Shown here: positions 49,171 through 61,085 of the stretch, in pieces
Position numbering within the stretch: position 1 is the stretch's first letter
Layout: every line of letters starts with the position of its first letter
NCBI GenBank assembly: GCA_030490835.1
Contig: CM059975.1
Location: 52,009,174-52,073,173 of the forward strand
Length of the DNA stretch: 64,000 nt
Direction of reading: 5' to 3'
DNA from: Annona cherimola
Taxonomy: Eukaryota; Streptophyta; Magnoliopsida; Magnoliales; Annonaceae
Translations under genes and position numbers: made by a program
The notes under the pieces: model-generated
Databases searched by the model: none
Told to the model about the DNA's origin: nothing
Seen by the model: only the letters and a program-made list of their open reading frames with translations

Positions 49171-49182
49171 CTCCCCCTTTTT
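49171..49182 (-). promoter_or_regulatory. Terminal polypurine tract
   Basis: AAAAAGGGGGAG on the minus strand, two bases (AT) from the LTR. This is the undisturbed version of the junction broken at 5815. Confidence 0.92.
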
Positions 49183-49433
49183 GATGATTGAAAAAACTAA
49201 TTTGAGTTTGTACCTTTCAAGAAAATCACATTCATATAGTTTCCAAAACAAATCATCACAATATCTTTCAAACAAAGTATAACATGCATGAAACGAATAT
49301 TAGAACATAAATTAAGTTTCATATTATCATGATTCATACAGATTACAATGTAAAGCAAAAGTAAAACCTAAATACAAGCTACCCAACCCAAAATGTTCTA
49401 AAAACCTATGCTATGTTCTAAAGTCTATCCTAT

Positions 49434-49445
49434 CTCCCCCTTCTT
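49434..49445 (-). promoter_or_regulatory. Upstream polypurine tract copy
   Basis: AAGAAGGGGGAG on the minus strand, about 250 bp from the terminal tract and close to the end of the third ORF, as at 5468. Confidence 0.75.
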
Positions 49446-49488
49446 GTCAATCCTTCAAAAACGGCTCAATTACCAAGGATTTGGTGAA

Positions 49489-51063
49489 TTAAAATTTGGA
49501 AATGGGATATGACGATTGAATGGGTTTGATGGGTCGAACATGAGCTGATGAGTAAAATGAAGAGACAGGTGCGGGAGTTGGATCTCGATGAACTGATCCG
49601 GATTCAAATGGATCAAGTTCAGGTATGGGCTGATTTCGGTGTCGCCCAGATGCGAGATGATATCGAATGGTACGCATTTTTTTATCAATACGATCTTGTC
49701 GGGAATGCATATCCATGATAGCTGTGAGGACCCCGGAGACGAGACTTGTGATTCTATTCTCTTGTTGACCCATTTCTTCTCGTAGGGCGGCTATCTCATC
49801 TCGAATAGTCTGTAAACTGGTCTCCTGGGATGAAGGTTGAGGTGCCAGATCTGGAATGGCAGATCCTTGTGGAGAGAAGGATCCATGCGACATAGGAGAG
49901 GCGGGCTCCTCATGAATGTCCTGTGGTGGAGCAGGTGGTGCCTCTAGAGGCTGCTCCCCCTCAGTATGTGCTTGTCCTTCTTTAGGAGCCTCTGCTTCTG
50001 CCCAAAGCTCATTTACATTGATCTTCATTCTCTGGATCAATGCCTTATTGATTGCATTGGTGGATTTCAATACTTCGAAGGGCTCACCTTCAATATCCAC
50101 CTCGAAATGCTCAAGGATCTTCGTGATCCAGGTACCATAGGGTAGGACTCCCCGTGGATTGTCCTTTCTGCAACTAAGGGCTTCAAGGAATAAACGGGGA
50201 AGGCTGACTTTTACCCTGTTCATAATCTTCCATAGTATCCCGACTTCTTGAGGATTCAACTGATTTCTTCCTCCGCCTTTGGGATATATGCAGTGAGCTA
50301 TTAGCAGGCGTAGAACCCACAACCTTGGGGACAGATCCATGTAGTGTAAAAACTTGATCCCAGGATGATATTTGTTGCTCCGAGTGAGCTGATTGTATAT
50401 CTGATCAAGTGAGAGATTTGCAGGAAGCGGCTCATCTATATGTGGTACCTCAAGTATCTGTCCGATATTGATCATCGCTCCTTCCAAACTTGGAGTTACT
50501 CCAATTCCAAAGAACATGCTAACTCCTTTTACAAAACTGCTATAATATTCCTCATCCCATAAGTAATAGAAGATCCTAGTTAGATCTGGATAGACCCTTT
50601 CATCTTCCTTTAGTAGCTTGGTCCAACCTTGAAATTCCAGAAGATCTTCTATATCCGACCCATAATCTTTGAGAAACTTGAAATCAATGATCTTAGGGAT
50701 GAATACCTTCCGTTCGTAGAAGTGCTTGTAGAACCGACTGTGCTGGAGTTCGGTTTGGAAATACGTAGTCGGCATCTTTAGTACTTGGGATTTTGCAGCA
50801 ATATTGCCTTTTCTTCTTGCCCCAGATTGGGTGCTTTGTGAGGTTTGGGCTTGTTCCTCACGACCTGCTGTGTTTGACGGGGTTCCCGTTTGAAAATGCA
50901 CTCGGCGGCCTGTGGAAGTAGATGGTTCTTCCCGGGCTCTCTTTGAGGAAGTGCGCTGTCTCCTAGGCACTTCGTCATCGGTATGGGACGTAGACTGTCT
51001 GGGAACTGGTTTGAGGGATGGTTTTGAGATGGCTAGCTTGGGAGGTCTGAGTTTTGGAGCCAT
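49489..51063 (-). CDS. Sirevirus third ORF (env-position), intact 524-aa protein
   Basis: The only long uninterrupted ORF in the window. It starts MAPKLRPPKL, matching the start of the copy at 3853. Layout: basic, Ser/Thr-rich and probably disordered residues 1-95; predicted globular core 100-350 (VYPDLTRIFYYLWDEEYY 158-174, FLHYMDLSPRLWVLRLLIAH 238-257, KGGGRNQLNPQEVGILW 262-278, PRGVLPYGTWITKILEHF 303-320); Pro/Glu-rich 356-412; coiled-coil-like 413-470 (IRDEIAALREEM); tail with PELDPFESGSVHRDPTPAP. I see no signal peptide and no membrane span. The core resembles the 'putative plant transposon protein' family (my recollection is Pfam Transposase_32), whose biochemical role is unknown. Position after pol equals the env-like ORF of Sireviruses. 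Without pol, the local copy cannot be a complete element. Confidence 0.88.
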   Translation of the reverse strand: MAPKLRPPKLAISKPSLKPVPRQSTSHTDDEVPRRQRTSSKRAREEPSTSTGRRVHFQTGTPSNTAGREEQAQTSQSTQSGARRKGNIAAKSQVLKMPTTYFQTELQHSRFYKHFYERKVFIPKIIDFKFLKDYGSDIEDLLEFQGWTKLLKEDERVYPDLTRIFYYLWDEEYYSSFVKGVSMFFGIGVTPSLEGAMINIGQILEVPHIDEPLPANLSLDQIYNQLTRSNKYHPGIKFLHYMDLSPRLWVLRLLIAHCIYPKGGGRNQLNPQEVGILWKIMNRVKVSLPRLFLEALSCRKDNPRGVLPYGTWITKILEHFEVDIEGEPFEVLKSTNAINKALIQRMKINVNELWAEAEAPKEGQAHTEGEQPLEAPPAPPQDIHEEPASPMSHGSFSPQGSAIPDLAPQPSSQETSLQTIRDEIAALREEMGQQENRITSLVSGVLTAIMDMHSRQDRIDKKMRTIRYHLASGRHRNQPIPELDPFESGSVHRDPTPAPVSSFYSSAHVRPIKPIQSSYPISKF

Positions 51064-51235
51064 TGAGTTTAGTTTTGGGATTCGGTTGAAGATGAAGAAT
51101 GAGGTAGCTACTTAAAGGAGAGAAATAGAGTTGCCGGAACAACGGTTGCCGGAGAGAATTAAAATGGGAGGAGGCTGCCGGACAGAGAGAGTTGGCCGGA
51201 GAATCGGAGAGGTGAAGGTGAGAAAAATGCCGAAG
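51064..51235 (-). other. Pyrimidine-rich leader of the intact third ORF
   Basis: On the minus strand this is a C/T-rich stretch (CTCTCTCTGTCCGGC, CTCTATTTCTCTCC) ending just before the start codon. It parallels 3438-3852. The AAGTCGACT array expected further upstream lies beyond the truncation. Confidence 0.6.
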
Positions 51236-54200
51236 AAAACAGAGGGGAAAAGAAGGAAAATTTGGTGGAGAAAATCCATCTCCAAGTGATTAGGGTTTGG
51301 AGTGCATAAACCAAGTAAGTGTATGTGTTGTTTTGAGTTGTTTACCTTAAGTTTTAAACTCCAAAATTTGAATATGAAATGGATGCTTAAATAATTCCTA
51401 AATTATGATTTGACATGCCTTTGATTGGATATGAGATTGGTATTAAGATTTATGAATGAATTTCCATGTTTTAGATGTTGAAAATGAAGTTTAGAATGTG
51501 TATTGAGTGGAAAACTCAACTTGTTAAATCTTGAATTCCCATGTCAAGTTGCTGTTTTGAATGAATGATATGATTAGGTTATGAATCATGTATTAATGCA
51601 AAACATATGTTGATTTGAGCTTAAATCATGAATTTTAGAAACTATGAAATGCAAAGTGATGTTTATGACCCGATTTCTTCGTTTTGATGCTAAAAATGAT
51701 ATGGAAATGGGTTTGCATGATTTATGAATGATATGTAGGGTAAAATATCCTAGGTTTAGGGTATTATTTATTCCTAAAAGGATTTGGGAAAATAAGCTCA
51801 AAATTTGATTTTTATGGATTTATGAAACGATGTCTAAACTGAGTGGAAACGGACCTGAAATGGGTAAATAACTTGCTGTTTTGAAGGGTATTAATTTATG
51901 AATGATAAATATGTATTAATGACCTAGATTTGGATTAATAAAAGTAGGATTAATTTCTGAAAATTCGGATTTATAAAACTGCTTAGGGTTATGTGTCAAA
52001 AGACACGTTAAACGTGTAAAAAATGGGTTCCAAAGTTGCTGTTTTGGGAACCTATAATTAGTGGATTGAAATTCCATAAAAATACCCTAAATAAAGTGAT
52101 AATTAAGGGTAATTATCATGCTGAATTAGTGAGCAAGTTTCTGATTTATAAAATTTTACGAAATATAACATGTATGCGTTGCCAAATGGGCATATGTGAA
52201 AAGATAAATGTGTATAAGTGATGAATGACGTATGGAATGTGATTATGTGAAAAAATATATGAAAATATGAAGAATTTCATGATTATACATCTGTTTATAA
52301 TTTCATGATGTAATTTCAAATTTTGAAATTGATTTATGAAGCCTAAGGAGATAATGTGTGCTAGAACGGGCACCGATATATGTATTATGGAAAAGGAGTG
52401 AAAATTGGAAAATAGAGGTTAATGAACCTATAAATAATTATTATTGGATGATTATTATATGGTTGAATGGTTACCCAATTTATGGGATTGAAAATGTTGT
52501 GTATGAATTGATGAAATGTGCAAGTATACGCTAAGTGTATGCATAATGACTTGAGAGGTCAAATGAATGATATATATTAATGAAAATGGGTTGGAAAACT
52601 AAATGGAATACAAGGAAAATAATTATATGAAAAATTATATTATTCTCATGTACGCAAAGGAAAAGAAAAAATTGAGTCGGAAAGCTAAGGAACACAGGTA
52701 AGCAAGCAAATTTTCTAAATGATTTTTGCTTTCTTAAATTGCTTTGAATAAATGTGATTTTTGTACTAACTGTTTGATGTAAATATTGAAAATGTTTTAG
52801 AGATATTTAACGATGGTCATTCCTTAGTTAAATTGTGTTGAAATGATGCTTTTACTTCAATGTGACTTTATGAAATTTCCTTTGATAAATACTATAAAAA
52901 TGTTGTGATTCCAAGTTTCTAAATGAAAATCATGCTAGCATGTTAAAGGTGGATTTATGAAAAGTTCATGTGCACAAGGTACTAGGTCCACTTGTAGGGT
53001 ATAAGCGGACCGATTGTTCCCCCTTGGTGTGGCCAAGTTGCCAAGATAGGCCCAAGGCCTGCGGCGCCCTCTCTAAAATGGGAGATGACGTGGACGGATG
53101 GTCGCCTAGCTAGCTTCCATCCTAAGGGAAATATGATAAATATGTTCATGTTTTTATAATGCATTATGCACATCGTACTCGTGATGGGTACCGGATTCAT
53201 GTTTTTCAAGATATACCTTTCGAGAAGGTATAAGTTGCTTTCCAAGATGATTTTAAATGAAAAATGTTGCCCGGAAAGATTTGCCTGTGAAATGTAAATA
53301 GCTTGCTTATTAAGTTTCGACTCACGATTTTATTTTCTAAACCCAAAGACAGGTGAAAGAAAGAAAATGGCGAAGGAGCAAGTGCAAGCTTGAGAAAACC
53401 ATGGAAGAACTTTAGCCCTTCTATATTATGAAAAATTGATATTGAATGATTCTAACTATTTGAATGTTTTATGTTGATGACTATGGTTAATACATGCAGT
53501 GACATCTGATTTATGTAATTGATGAAATGTTTTTGATCAGCTTGCTTCATTATGTGATGATTGGATGGAAATGACCTAGTTATGCTTGAAATGAGAATAT
53601 GATTTAATTGGAAATATATACTCTTCTGAAAATATATTTAATTGGACAAATATCCTTTAAAACCCGCGTGTGACAGGGCAACAATCCTGATCACGTTTAC
53701 CAATCAATAACGATCCCGATCCCTCAATTTTGGGGCGCCACAGTCGCAATCGAAGTCGACTCCACTTGCGACTTAGGTGAAGTCGCAGACCCAAGTCGAC
53801 TCCAAATACTACTTCAGTGAAGTTGAAGTTCAAGTCGACCCAAGCACGCGACTCGAGCAAATGGCCATGAAAAACTCCTTCAAAGTTGAAGTGTTATTAA
53901 GGAAAAACTATATACTAAAGATTTGGACATCAAAATCAAGAAAGACAATCATCATAAATCAAGGCCACAAGGAAGAATCCCTCAAAGAGAAGAATATTAT
54001 GATAAGTTTCAAGACAAAACAAGGAAAATCGAGAATAACATATGAAGAACAAGATAAGAAAAAAAAATGAAGTTTCAAGATCACTTTCAAGAATCCTAAG
54101 TTCCAACATATGCACAATGGATATTGAAGTCGCAACCGAAGTCGACCTTATCCGCGACTTGGTTCAGGTCTAAGACCAAGTCGACTTAAAGATGGAACTT

Positions 54201-54543
54201 GGAGCGGAAGCTGAAGACTGAAGTCGCATCCGAAGTCGACTTCAGCCTGTGACTTCGGTGAAGTCGCATTCGAAGTCGACTCTAGCCTGCGATTTGGGTG
54301 AAGTCACATACCAAGTCGACCCCACACGTGACTTGGTTCACAACGGTTGGAAAAATTCGAATGTTGGAGCATTAAATGCGCGCCACCTACCACCAAACGT
54401 TCGAATTTACTCCTCCATTATAAAAGAGCAATCAAGAGGACGTGAAAGGGGTTAGAGAAGCATTTCATAAGCTTACCTTCGGCAAAGTAGTGTTGTGACT
54501 GGAGTGTGATTCGTCACCTACTTGTGCTGTATTTGTGCAAGCC

Positions 54544-56879
54544 TGATAAGTGGAAATTAATAACATATTTTATGGACATTTTATATCAATTTGGTGGGTA
54601 ATTAATTGAAATTTGGTTTAAAATGTGGTTTTGCAACTTTTGGGTATTAAATCTTAATTTCAAGCAATTTAAACAATTTTTATAATCTTTTGGCTTGAAA
54701 TTATATTTTATTTGTTGCATGAAATTAAATGGGCTTGAAATAATTTTGTTATAATAATAACCCACTAATGATTTTGACGAATTAATGATTTAAATATTTT
54801 TTATGCAGGAAAACAACTTACACAAAGTGGATCCCACAATCTGGACCGTTGATTTCCTATGCATCCAGCTGCTGTCCAAATCAACAGAAAATTAACGGCC
54901 TGGATTTCTTTTATCCAGCAAAATTGCACGCGAGGCCCACCAAGCATCCAGACCGTTAATCAGATCTGAGCAATTCAAGTCCAGAAATTCCAAATTTCTA
55001 TCCATCCAGAAATCCCAACTGTCCATCTCTCCATAATCGTCCACATACAGCCATAAATTAGTGTCGTCCCTTCATCAGAAATTGCTACAGCCATCCATTC
55101 CACGTGAATAGCATTTAAGCCATCCAAAATCAGTAGCTGCCCATCCATTTAGTGGACCCCACTAATATCCAGCCATTCATGAGAATAACATTTAAGCCGT
55201 CCAAAATACTAGCCATCATCACAGCTAATCCAATGTGTCCAGCCATCTGATCACGTTAATAATCAGCCATGGTTTTATTCACCGCCTTAGCTATTGATTC
55301 TGACCATCCAAATTGCGGCCAGAAGTGGGGCCCACTAATATCCAGTCGTTCATTCAAGCCACACATTCATTTGTCCATCTTTTTATCACCGTTCAGAATT
55401 TCCAAAGCCCATTCAATTTCCAGATTCCCAGCAGCTGCATTCACGTGAGCATTAAATCCAGCTGCCCATTATTTAAAAAATGTCCACACCGTCCATACCC
55501 ATTGTAATATCCAGCCATTCACATGAATAGCATTCATGTTGTGGACCCCATGCCCATTTATCATGCAAAATTCAGCAACGCCCACAACAAGCTGCCCATT
55601 CAGTGGACATCCAAATTTTTCTAATATAGGTCGTTGATCCAATTCTCCAAATCAGGCTGTCCATTTAATTGCATCAATCCATTTCCAACAATTAATCAAG
55701 ACCGTCCAAAGCCTCTATCACACCGTCCATTCCAAGTGCATAATTTGAAAAATCTAGCAAAGCTTCCACCATCCAAGCTCATTTGTGGCCCACCAGAAAT
55801 TTAAAACATGCAACATCCATTAATTCCAACAAATGCAAATTCACGTGAGCAAGCATGAGCAACCATTCATGCTATGGACCCCACACAATGCAAATGGATG
55901 GCTCTAAAAGGAGAATTGGTCAGGCAGCAAATGGGCATTCCGGGGGTTCTGAAGCAGAGAAACACGGGCAGAAATTTGAGAGAGAAAAAGAGAGAGCAAG
56001 GTGGAGAGCACATGCAAGAGGCAAACTAGCGAGTTGCGTGGAGCGGCCGACACACCACCGGGGCTTCAATCCAATAAGTTTTTCTATTTTTTCCCTTTTA
56101 AATTTTAATTGCCTTGTTTAAGATGGAATTGAATTTTAATTTTATTATGGACTTAAACATGCTCGGCTAAGCCCTAAATCTAGGGTTTAGGACGTAGCAT
56201 GTGTACAATGTAGTGTGGTGTGGATTTTTAATTTATTTATGATGGATATTGTTGTTAATTTAATATCTTGTGATTTTTATGCTTGCTTTGTACATGGGCC
56301 CGTACTTTGGCATGATTCCATATATTAGGTGATGGAACCGAGAGGTAGAAACCTAATATATGATAATCAAGATATTAAACCTGAAAATCTAAGACCATGA
56401 GAATAGGCATGATGACCTTGAGGAATTCCATGAACAAACCACAGAATTTAATGGATTCTAATTAACTTAATCTCATGAGAATAGGTGGTTAAGAAAATTA
56501 GGGTACGCCTTGTAGGTTTCGAGAGAAGGTGCAAAGATAAATTAGGATTTGTTCTCCTTTAACAAACAATATCCAGATTAAATTATTATACCACTACTCG
56601 TTGCAAAAGACGCATGTGAAATTCTAGACCCTAGGTACTCGCACTCTCGTTTTCTCTACTTGTTCTAAATTGCAATTTTCTCTTCCTATTTTGTTTATTT
56701 CCTTTCCCTTTTATTTACTATATTTTCTTCTCATTTTTTTTCTATTCTATTTGCTACATTCTCTCCATATCCAACACGAAAGCGTTTAAAAGCAAAACTT
56801 ATAGTCCCAAATTCCTTGTGGATTGCTAATTTATATACTACAATCTACGACCCGTGCACTTGCGGTGAGATTGCGAACA
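54544..56879 (+). mobile_element. Athila/Tat-like solo LTR with AAGCC target duplication
   Basis: 2336 bp from TGATAAGTGGAAATTAATAAC to GGTGAGATTGCGAACA, with AAGCC at 54539-54543 and 56880-56884. It is inserted in the Sirevirus LTR between GCTGTATTTGTGC and CCCTAGAGCTGAAATC, which are contiguous in the copy at 30890. U3 is dense in CCGTCCA/CCATCCA words. The frame at 55855-56121 lies in the GA-rich leader and is not a gene. Confidence 0.95.
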
Positions 56880-57200
56880 AAGCCCCCTAGAGCTGAAATC
56901 TAGAAGAGAGCTGCTGCTCTAGTTGTATTTGAAATCTAATAGTGGAACCCAAGTCACAAAAGGTGTGAACTTGGAAGAGTGGAGTAGGGAAGGTTTTCCG
57001 AACTACTATAAAACTGTGTCTCTTGCTGTGTCTTGCTTATCTGCGTTTTACTACTTTATTTCTCTCCATATTCTTTGCTTGTTTCATTATGGGGATTAAA
57101 TTAAAGAGGGGAAAGTTTCTGTTTAAGTAAATAATTTTAAAATACCCATTTCACCCCTCCTCTCTTGGGTTGTTGCCATAAATTTGGGACCAACAATTTT

Positions 57201-58183
57201 GCCTTTGTTTCAAAAACTTAGCCTAATGAAATTGGTTAAGCTCTTACTGATGAAAATTAAATAATAGCAATGTAAGAAGAGCTTGGTTAATTTGAAAGAA
57301 ACAAAGTATAACAACTTGTTCCTAGACACAAGAACCATATAGTAATGACACCAAAATGGGTGTTTAGGAATAAACTGGATAAAAGTGGTCTAATAATAAG
57401 AAATAAAGCAAGATTAGTAGCTAAGAGATATTTATGAAAAGAAAGAATTGACTTTGAAGAATCGTATGCCTCGATAGCTAAATTAGAAGCCATAATGCAT
57501 ATTGTTGCCTTTGCCTTACATATGGGTTTCAAATTATTTCAAATAAATGTTAAAACTGCACTCTTAAATAGTTATCTTAATGAGAAAGTGTATACGTTGA
57601 ATCCTCTATGTTTCGAAGAAAAAGACCAATCAAACATTGTCTATAAGCTAACCAAAACTTGTCTTATTTAACTGCTTTTAGGCCAGGTATCTTGTTTAGT
57701 GTGTGTATATACTCTAGGTTTCAATCTAATCCTAAAGAATCTCAATGTTAGTTCTTAAAAGGATCTTTAAATATCTACTTCACACAACAAACTTAGAGCT
57801 ATGGTAACCTAAGGGCTCGACCTTTGATTTGATAAGATACTCAGATGAAAACTTTACTAGTTATACAATTGTTAGAAAAAGTACAGTGACAGTTATAAAT
57901 TTCTTGGAAGTGTTTTAGTATAATAGTTTTCATGAAAATAAACTAGTGTGACTCTATCTACTGTAGAAGCTGAGTATATAGCTACATGTAATTATTGTGC
58001 CCAATTATTATGGATGAAATAATAATTGAAAGATTATAGACCTGACTGTAGGAATATCCTAATTGGATATGACAATGCTAGTACAATTTGTCTAACTAAA
58101 AATCTAGTATTATATTATAGGAATAAATACATAGATGTTAGGAATCAATTCATAAGAGAATAGATTATCAATGATCAACTATA
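57201..58183 (+). pseudogene. Old Sirevirus-like pol, second half (RT start, RNase H)
   Basis: Continues the element interrupted at 46203. RT begins with [20 protein letters not shown] and KLEAIMHIVAFALHMGFKLF, then FEEKDQSNIVYKLTKT. It then skips directly to a TAFRPGILFSVCIYSRF block, so about 450 bp including YVDD are deleted near 57658. RNase H traces follow (DTQM, STVEAEYIATC-like, the NASTICLTKNLV block) with many stops. It ends where the Athila/Tat-like LTR begins; TTCTT at 58184-58188 is that LTR's presumed target duplication. Confidence 0.82.
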
Positions 58184-58188
58184 TTCTT

Positions 58189-61085
58189 TGTTCGCAATCT
58201 CACCGCAAGTGCACAGGTCGTAGATTGTAGTATATAAATTATCGATCCACAGGGAATTCGGGACTATAAACTTTGCTTTTAAACGCTTTCGTGTCGGATA
58301 TGTAAAGAATATAGCAAATAAAATAGAAAAGTGGGAAGAGAACTTAGTAAAAAAAATAGAAAGAAAGGGAGAGAGAATTGCAAATTAAAACGAGTAGAGA
58401 AAACGAGAGTGCGAGTACCTAGGGTCTAGAATTTCACATGCGTCTTTTGCAACGGGTAAGGATAAAATTATTTAATCTAATATTGTTTGTTAAAGGAGAA
58501 AAAACCCTAATTTATCCTTGCACCTTCTCTTGAAACCTACAAGGCGTACCATAATTTTCTTAACCACCTATTCTCATGGGATTAAGTTAATTAGAATTCA
58601 TTAAGTTCCGTGGTTTGTTCATGGAATTCCTTAAGGTCATCATGCCTATTCTCATGATCTTAGATTTTTAGGTTTAATATCTTGATTATCGTATATTAGG
58701 TTTCCACCTCTCGGTTCCATCACCTAATATATGGAATTATACTAAAGTACGGGCCAATATACAAAGCAAGCATTAAAATCACAAGATATTAAATTAACAA
58801 CAATATCCATCATAAATTAAAAATTCACATCACTCTACATTATACGCATGCTACATTCTAAACCCTAGATTAAGGGTTTAGGCAAACATGTTTAGGTCCA
58901 AAATAAAATTAAAATTCAAATCCATCTTAAACAAGCTAATTAAAATTAAAAGGGAAAAGATAGGAAAACTTATTGGTTTGAAGCCCCAATGGTGTGTTGG
59001 CCGCTTCACGCAACTCGCCGTCCGCCTCTTGGCCGTGCTCTCCACCTTGCTCTCTCTCTCTAAATTTTTCTCTCCCAAATTTCTGCTACTCGTTGAATTT
59101 TTTTTTTGGCCTTCTGCTCCTTGGGTTCTCTCCTCCAAAGTTGCCCGCCTCTGCCCTTTTTATAATATTGTGTAAAATCAAAATTATGTTGATTGGCCTT
59201 CACACAATTCTCATACCTGTGGACTGCTGTTTTTGCCTGAGCAATTTGTATCTAAAGTGGACAGCCTAATATCTTCTGATTACGTATCATGATCTGTTTG
59301 GAGGCTGTTGATTTTTCTGGATGGCTAGATGGCTGAGATTCTTTGCTCTTGACTTGGACGGATTTTGCATGTGGGGCCAGCTGCTTGAATGGCTAAATTT
59401 TTCTGGTGGCTTAATGGTTTGGTTCAATTGACGGTGCTGATTTAAATTGAACAGGTGGATAAAAAGATGGACAAATGAATGGGTGGCTTGAATTTAATTG
59501 AAATGAACGGATGGATATTAGTGGGCCCCACTTCTGAACGCAATTTGGATGGTTCAATTGACGGTGCTGATTTAAATTGAATAGGTGAATAAAATAATGG
59601 CAGATTATAAACGTGATCAGATGGCAGGAGCTAGATTCTTGGACGTCTGGGACCTCATACATGGTTGGACAGTTGTGATTTAAATGGATGTTGCATTGTA
59701 TTTTCTAGACGTGATCAGATGGCTGGACACATTGGATTAGCGGTGATGATGGCTGCTGATTTAATTGCTGGATGCTGTAGATCAGCTTGAGCGCTGATTT
59801 TTTTGGACGGTTGATCGGTGTCTGATGTGGTAGGAAATTGGATGGCAAGGATTTGCACAGGACAGCTGAAAGGTGGGCCCCACTGGACTTTAGACGGACT
59901 AGAGAGATTTGGACGGTTCATATGGTTACTAGACGGTGGCTGATCTGTTTTGTGGCAGCTTGGAGATGAACGACTGGTTTGATTTTTCTTATAGGGCCCA
60001 CTACTTGGGCGGTGGAAATTCTAGACATTTTTTTGCATGATTTCTGGTTGCTGAAATATGGACGGTTTGGATTTTATGATTAATTTTTGGACAACTGGAC
60101 GTTGGAGATCAGATGCGGTTTTAGTTTAATGAGTGGCCTGGTGGGATCCACATTAATGGACGGTGCTGATCACAAGTGGACGATTCAGCTTTATGGCTGA
60201 TTAATGGCTTGGCGTGAGGATTATTTCCTTGGGTAATTTGCATGATCTGCATTGCTTGGAAAATCTGGACGTTGATATGTGTGCCATGATTTGGATGCAC
60301 GGTGGAAAAATCTGGACGGGTGAATGGCTAGGATTGATAAATCTGGGCAGCCTAATTTTCTGGACAGCTTGGGCGGTGCAGATTAAATCTGCTAGGCTGT
60401 AATTTTAGGTCTAAAAATGGACGGCTGGATGGTGGATAAAAATCTGGATTTCTGCATGGGCCCACTTAAATGGATGGTGCTGATTTATGCATGCTAAAAA
60501 AAAAATTGGATGATGCAACCCTGATGGCTAGATGGGTCTTGATTTTTGGATGGCCTGGATTTTAAATGGGCATGATAAATAGCTTGGATCTGGATTAACG
60601 GTCTGGATGCTTGGTGGACAGCTTGAATTCTTGGGCGGTGATTGATGGCTGGATTAATCAACGGCCTAGATGGATTAATTAGAGCTGGTTTTGTGCAGAC
60701 AGCTTGTGGGTGGACGGTGGTGATCTTGTCGCCGTTGATCAGCTTGGGCGTTGAATTTTGCTATTCGTTCTTTAGACTTATAGGGCCAACTTACAGTAAT
60801 TTGTTTTCCTGCATAAAAAAAATATTTAAATCATTAATTCATCAAAATCATTAGTGGGCTATTATTATAAAAATTATTTCAAGCCCATTTAATTTCATGG
60901 CAACAAATAAAATGTAATTTCAAGCCAAAAGATTGTAAAAATTATTTTAAAACTTGAAATTAGTATATAATACCCAATTGTTGCAAAAATCACATTTTCA
61001 AGCAAATTTCACATTGAACTTAATTAATTACCCACCAAATTGGTATAAAATGTCCACAAAATATATTATTAATTTTCACTTATCA
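58189..61085 (-). mobile_element. Athila/Tat-like 3' LTR, minus strand (2.9 kb)
   Basis: It starts TGTTCGCAATCTCACC and ends AATTTTCACTTATCA, the inverse of TGATAAGTG...GCGAACA. The purine tract and internal region follow on the right, so this is a 3' LTR, not a solo one. A TATA-like TATAATATTG region is near 59160, and the inverted GGACGG word field covers 59280-60730. Frames at 58878-59269 lie in the leader and carry no motif. Confidence 0.9.

Larger units (their letters stand above)
47472..51235 (-). mobile_element. Minus-strand Sirevirus fragment: 3' LTR, two PPTs and intact third ORF
   Basis: From left to right: inverted LTR (47472-49168), inverted PPTs, the third ORF on the minus strand, and about 170 bp of its leader. 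Everything upstream of the leader, including pol, is missing. The right junction with chromovirus LTR sequence is between about 51,200 and 51,260 and is not exact. Confidence 0.88.
46582..53742 (+). mobile_element. Chromovirus solo LTR with GTCGC target duplication, itself interrupted
   Basis: It starts TGTGAAACCCAACC and ends TTTTGGGGCGCCACA. GTCGC lies at 46577-46581 and 53743-53747. Its own sequence is 46582-47471 and about 51,236-53,742 (about 3.4 kb). The minus-strand Sirevirus fragment at 47472-51235 replaces about 0.6-0.8 kb present in the other family copies (compare 29340-29960). Landmarks ACGCCCGTAAGGTGGATTC at 46891, CACAGGTAAGCAAGC at 52694 and TTATTAAGTTTCGACTCACG at 53306 are kept. 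Confidence 0.92.
46204..57195 (+). mobile_element. Sirevirus solo LTR with ATTTT target duplication, split by two LTRs
   Basis: It starts TGTTGAAATTTAAGG (46204) and ends TTTGGGACCAACA (57195). ATTTT lies at 46199-46203 and 57196-57200. Its own sequence is 46204-46581, 53748-54543 and 56885-57195, about 1.49 kb in all. It holds palindrome arrays at 46345-46580 and 53745-54345 and TATAAAAG at 54419-54426. The copia reading on both sides of the insertion is continuous. Confidence 0.93.

Noticed and set aside
49489..51063. Calling the third ORF a true envelope gene
   Set aside because: No signal peptide, membrane span or other glycoprotein hallmark is visible. Position alone is not enough.
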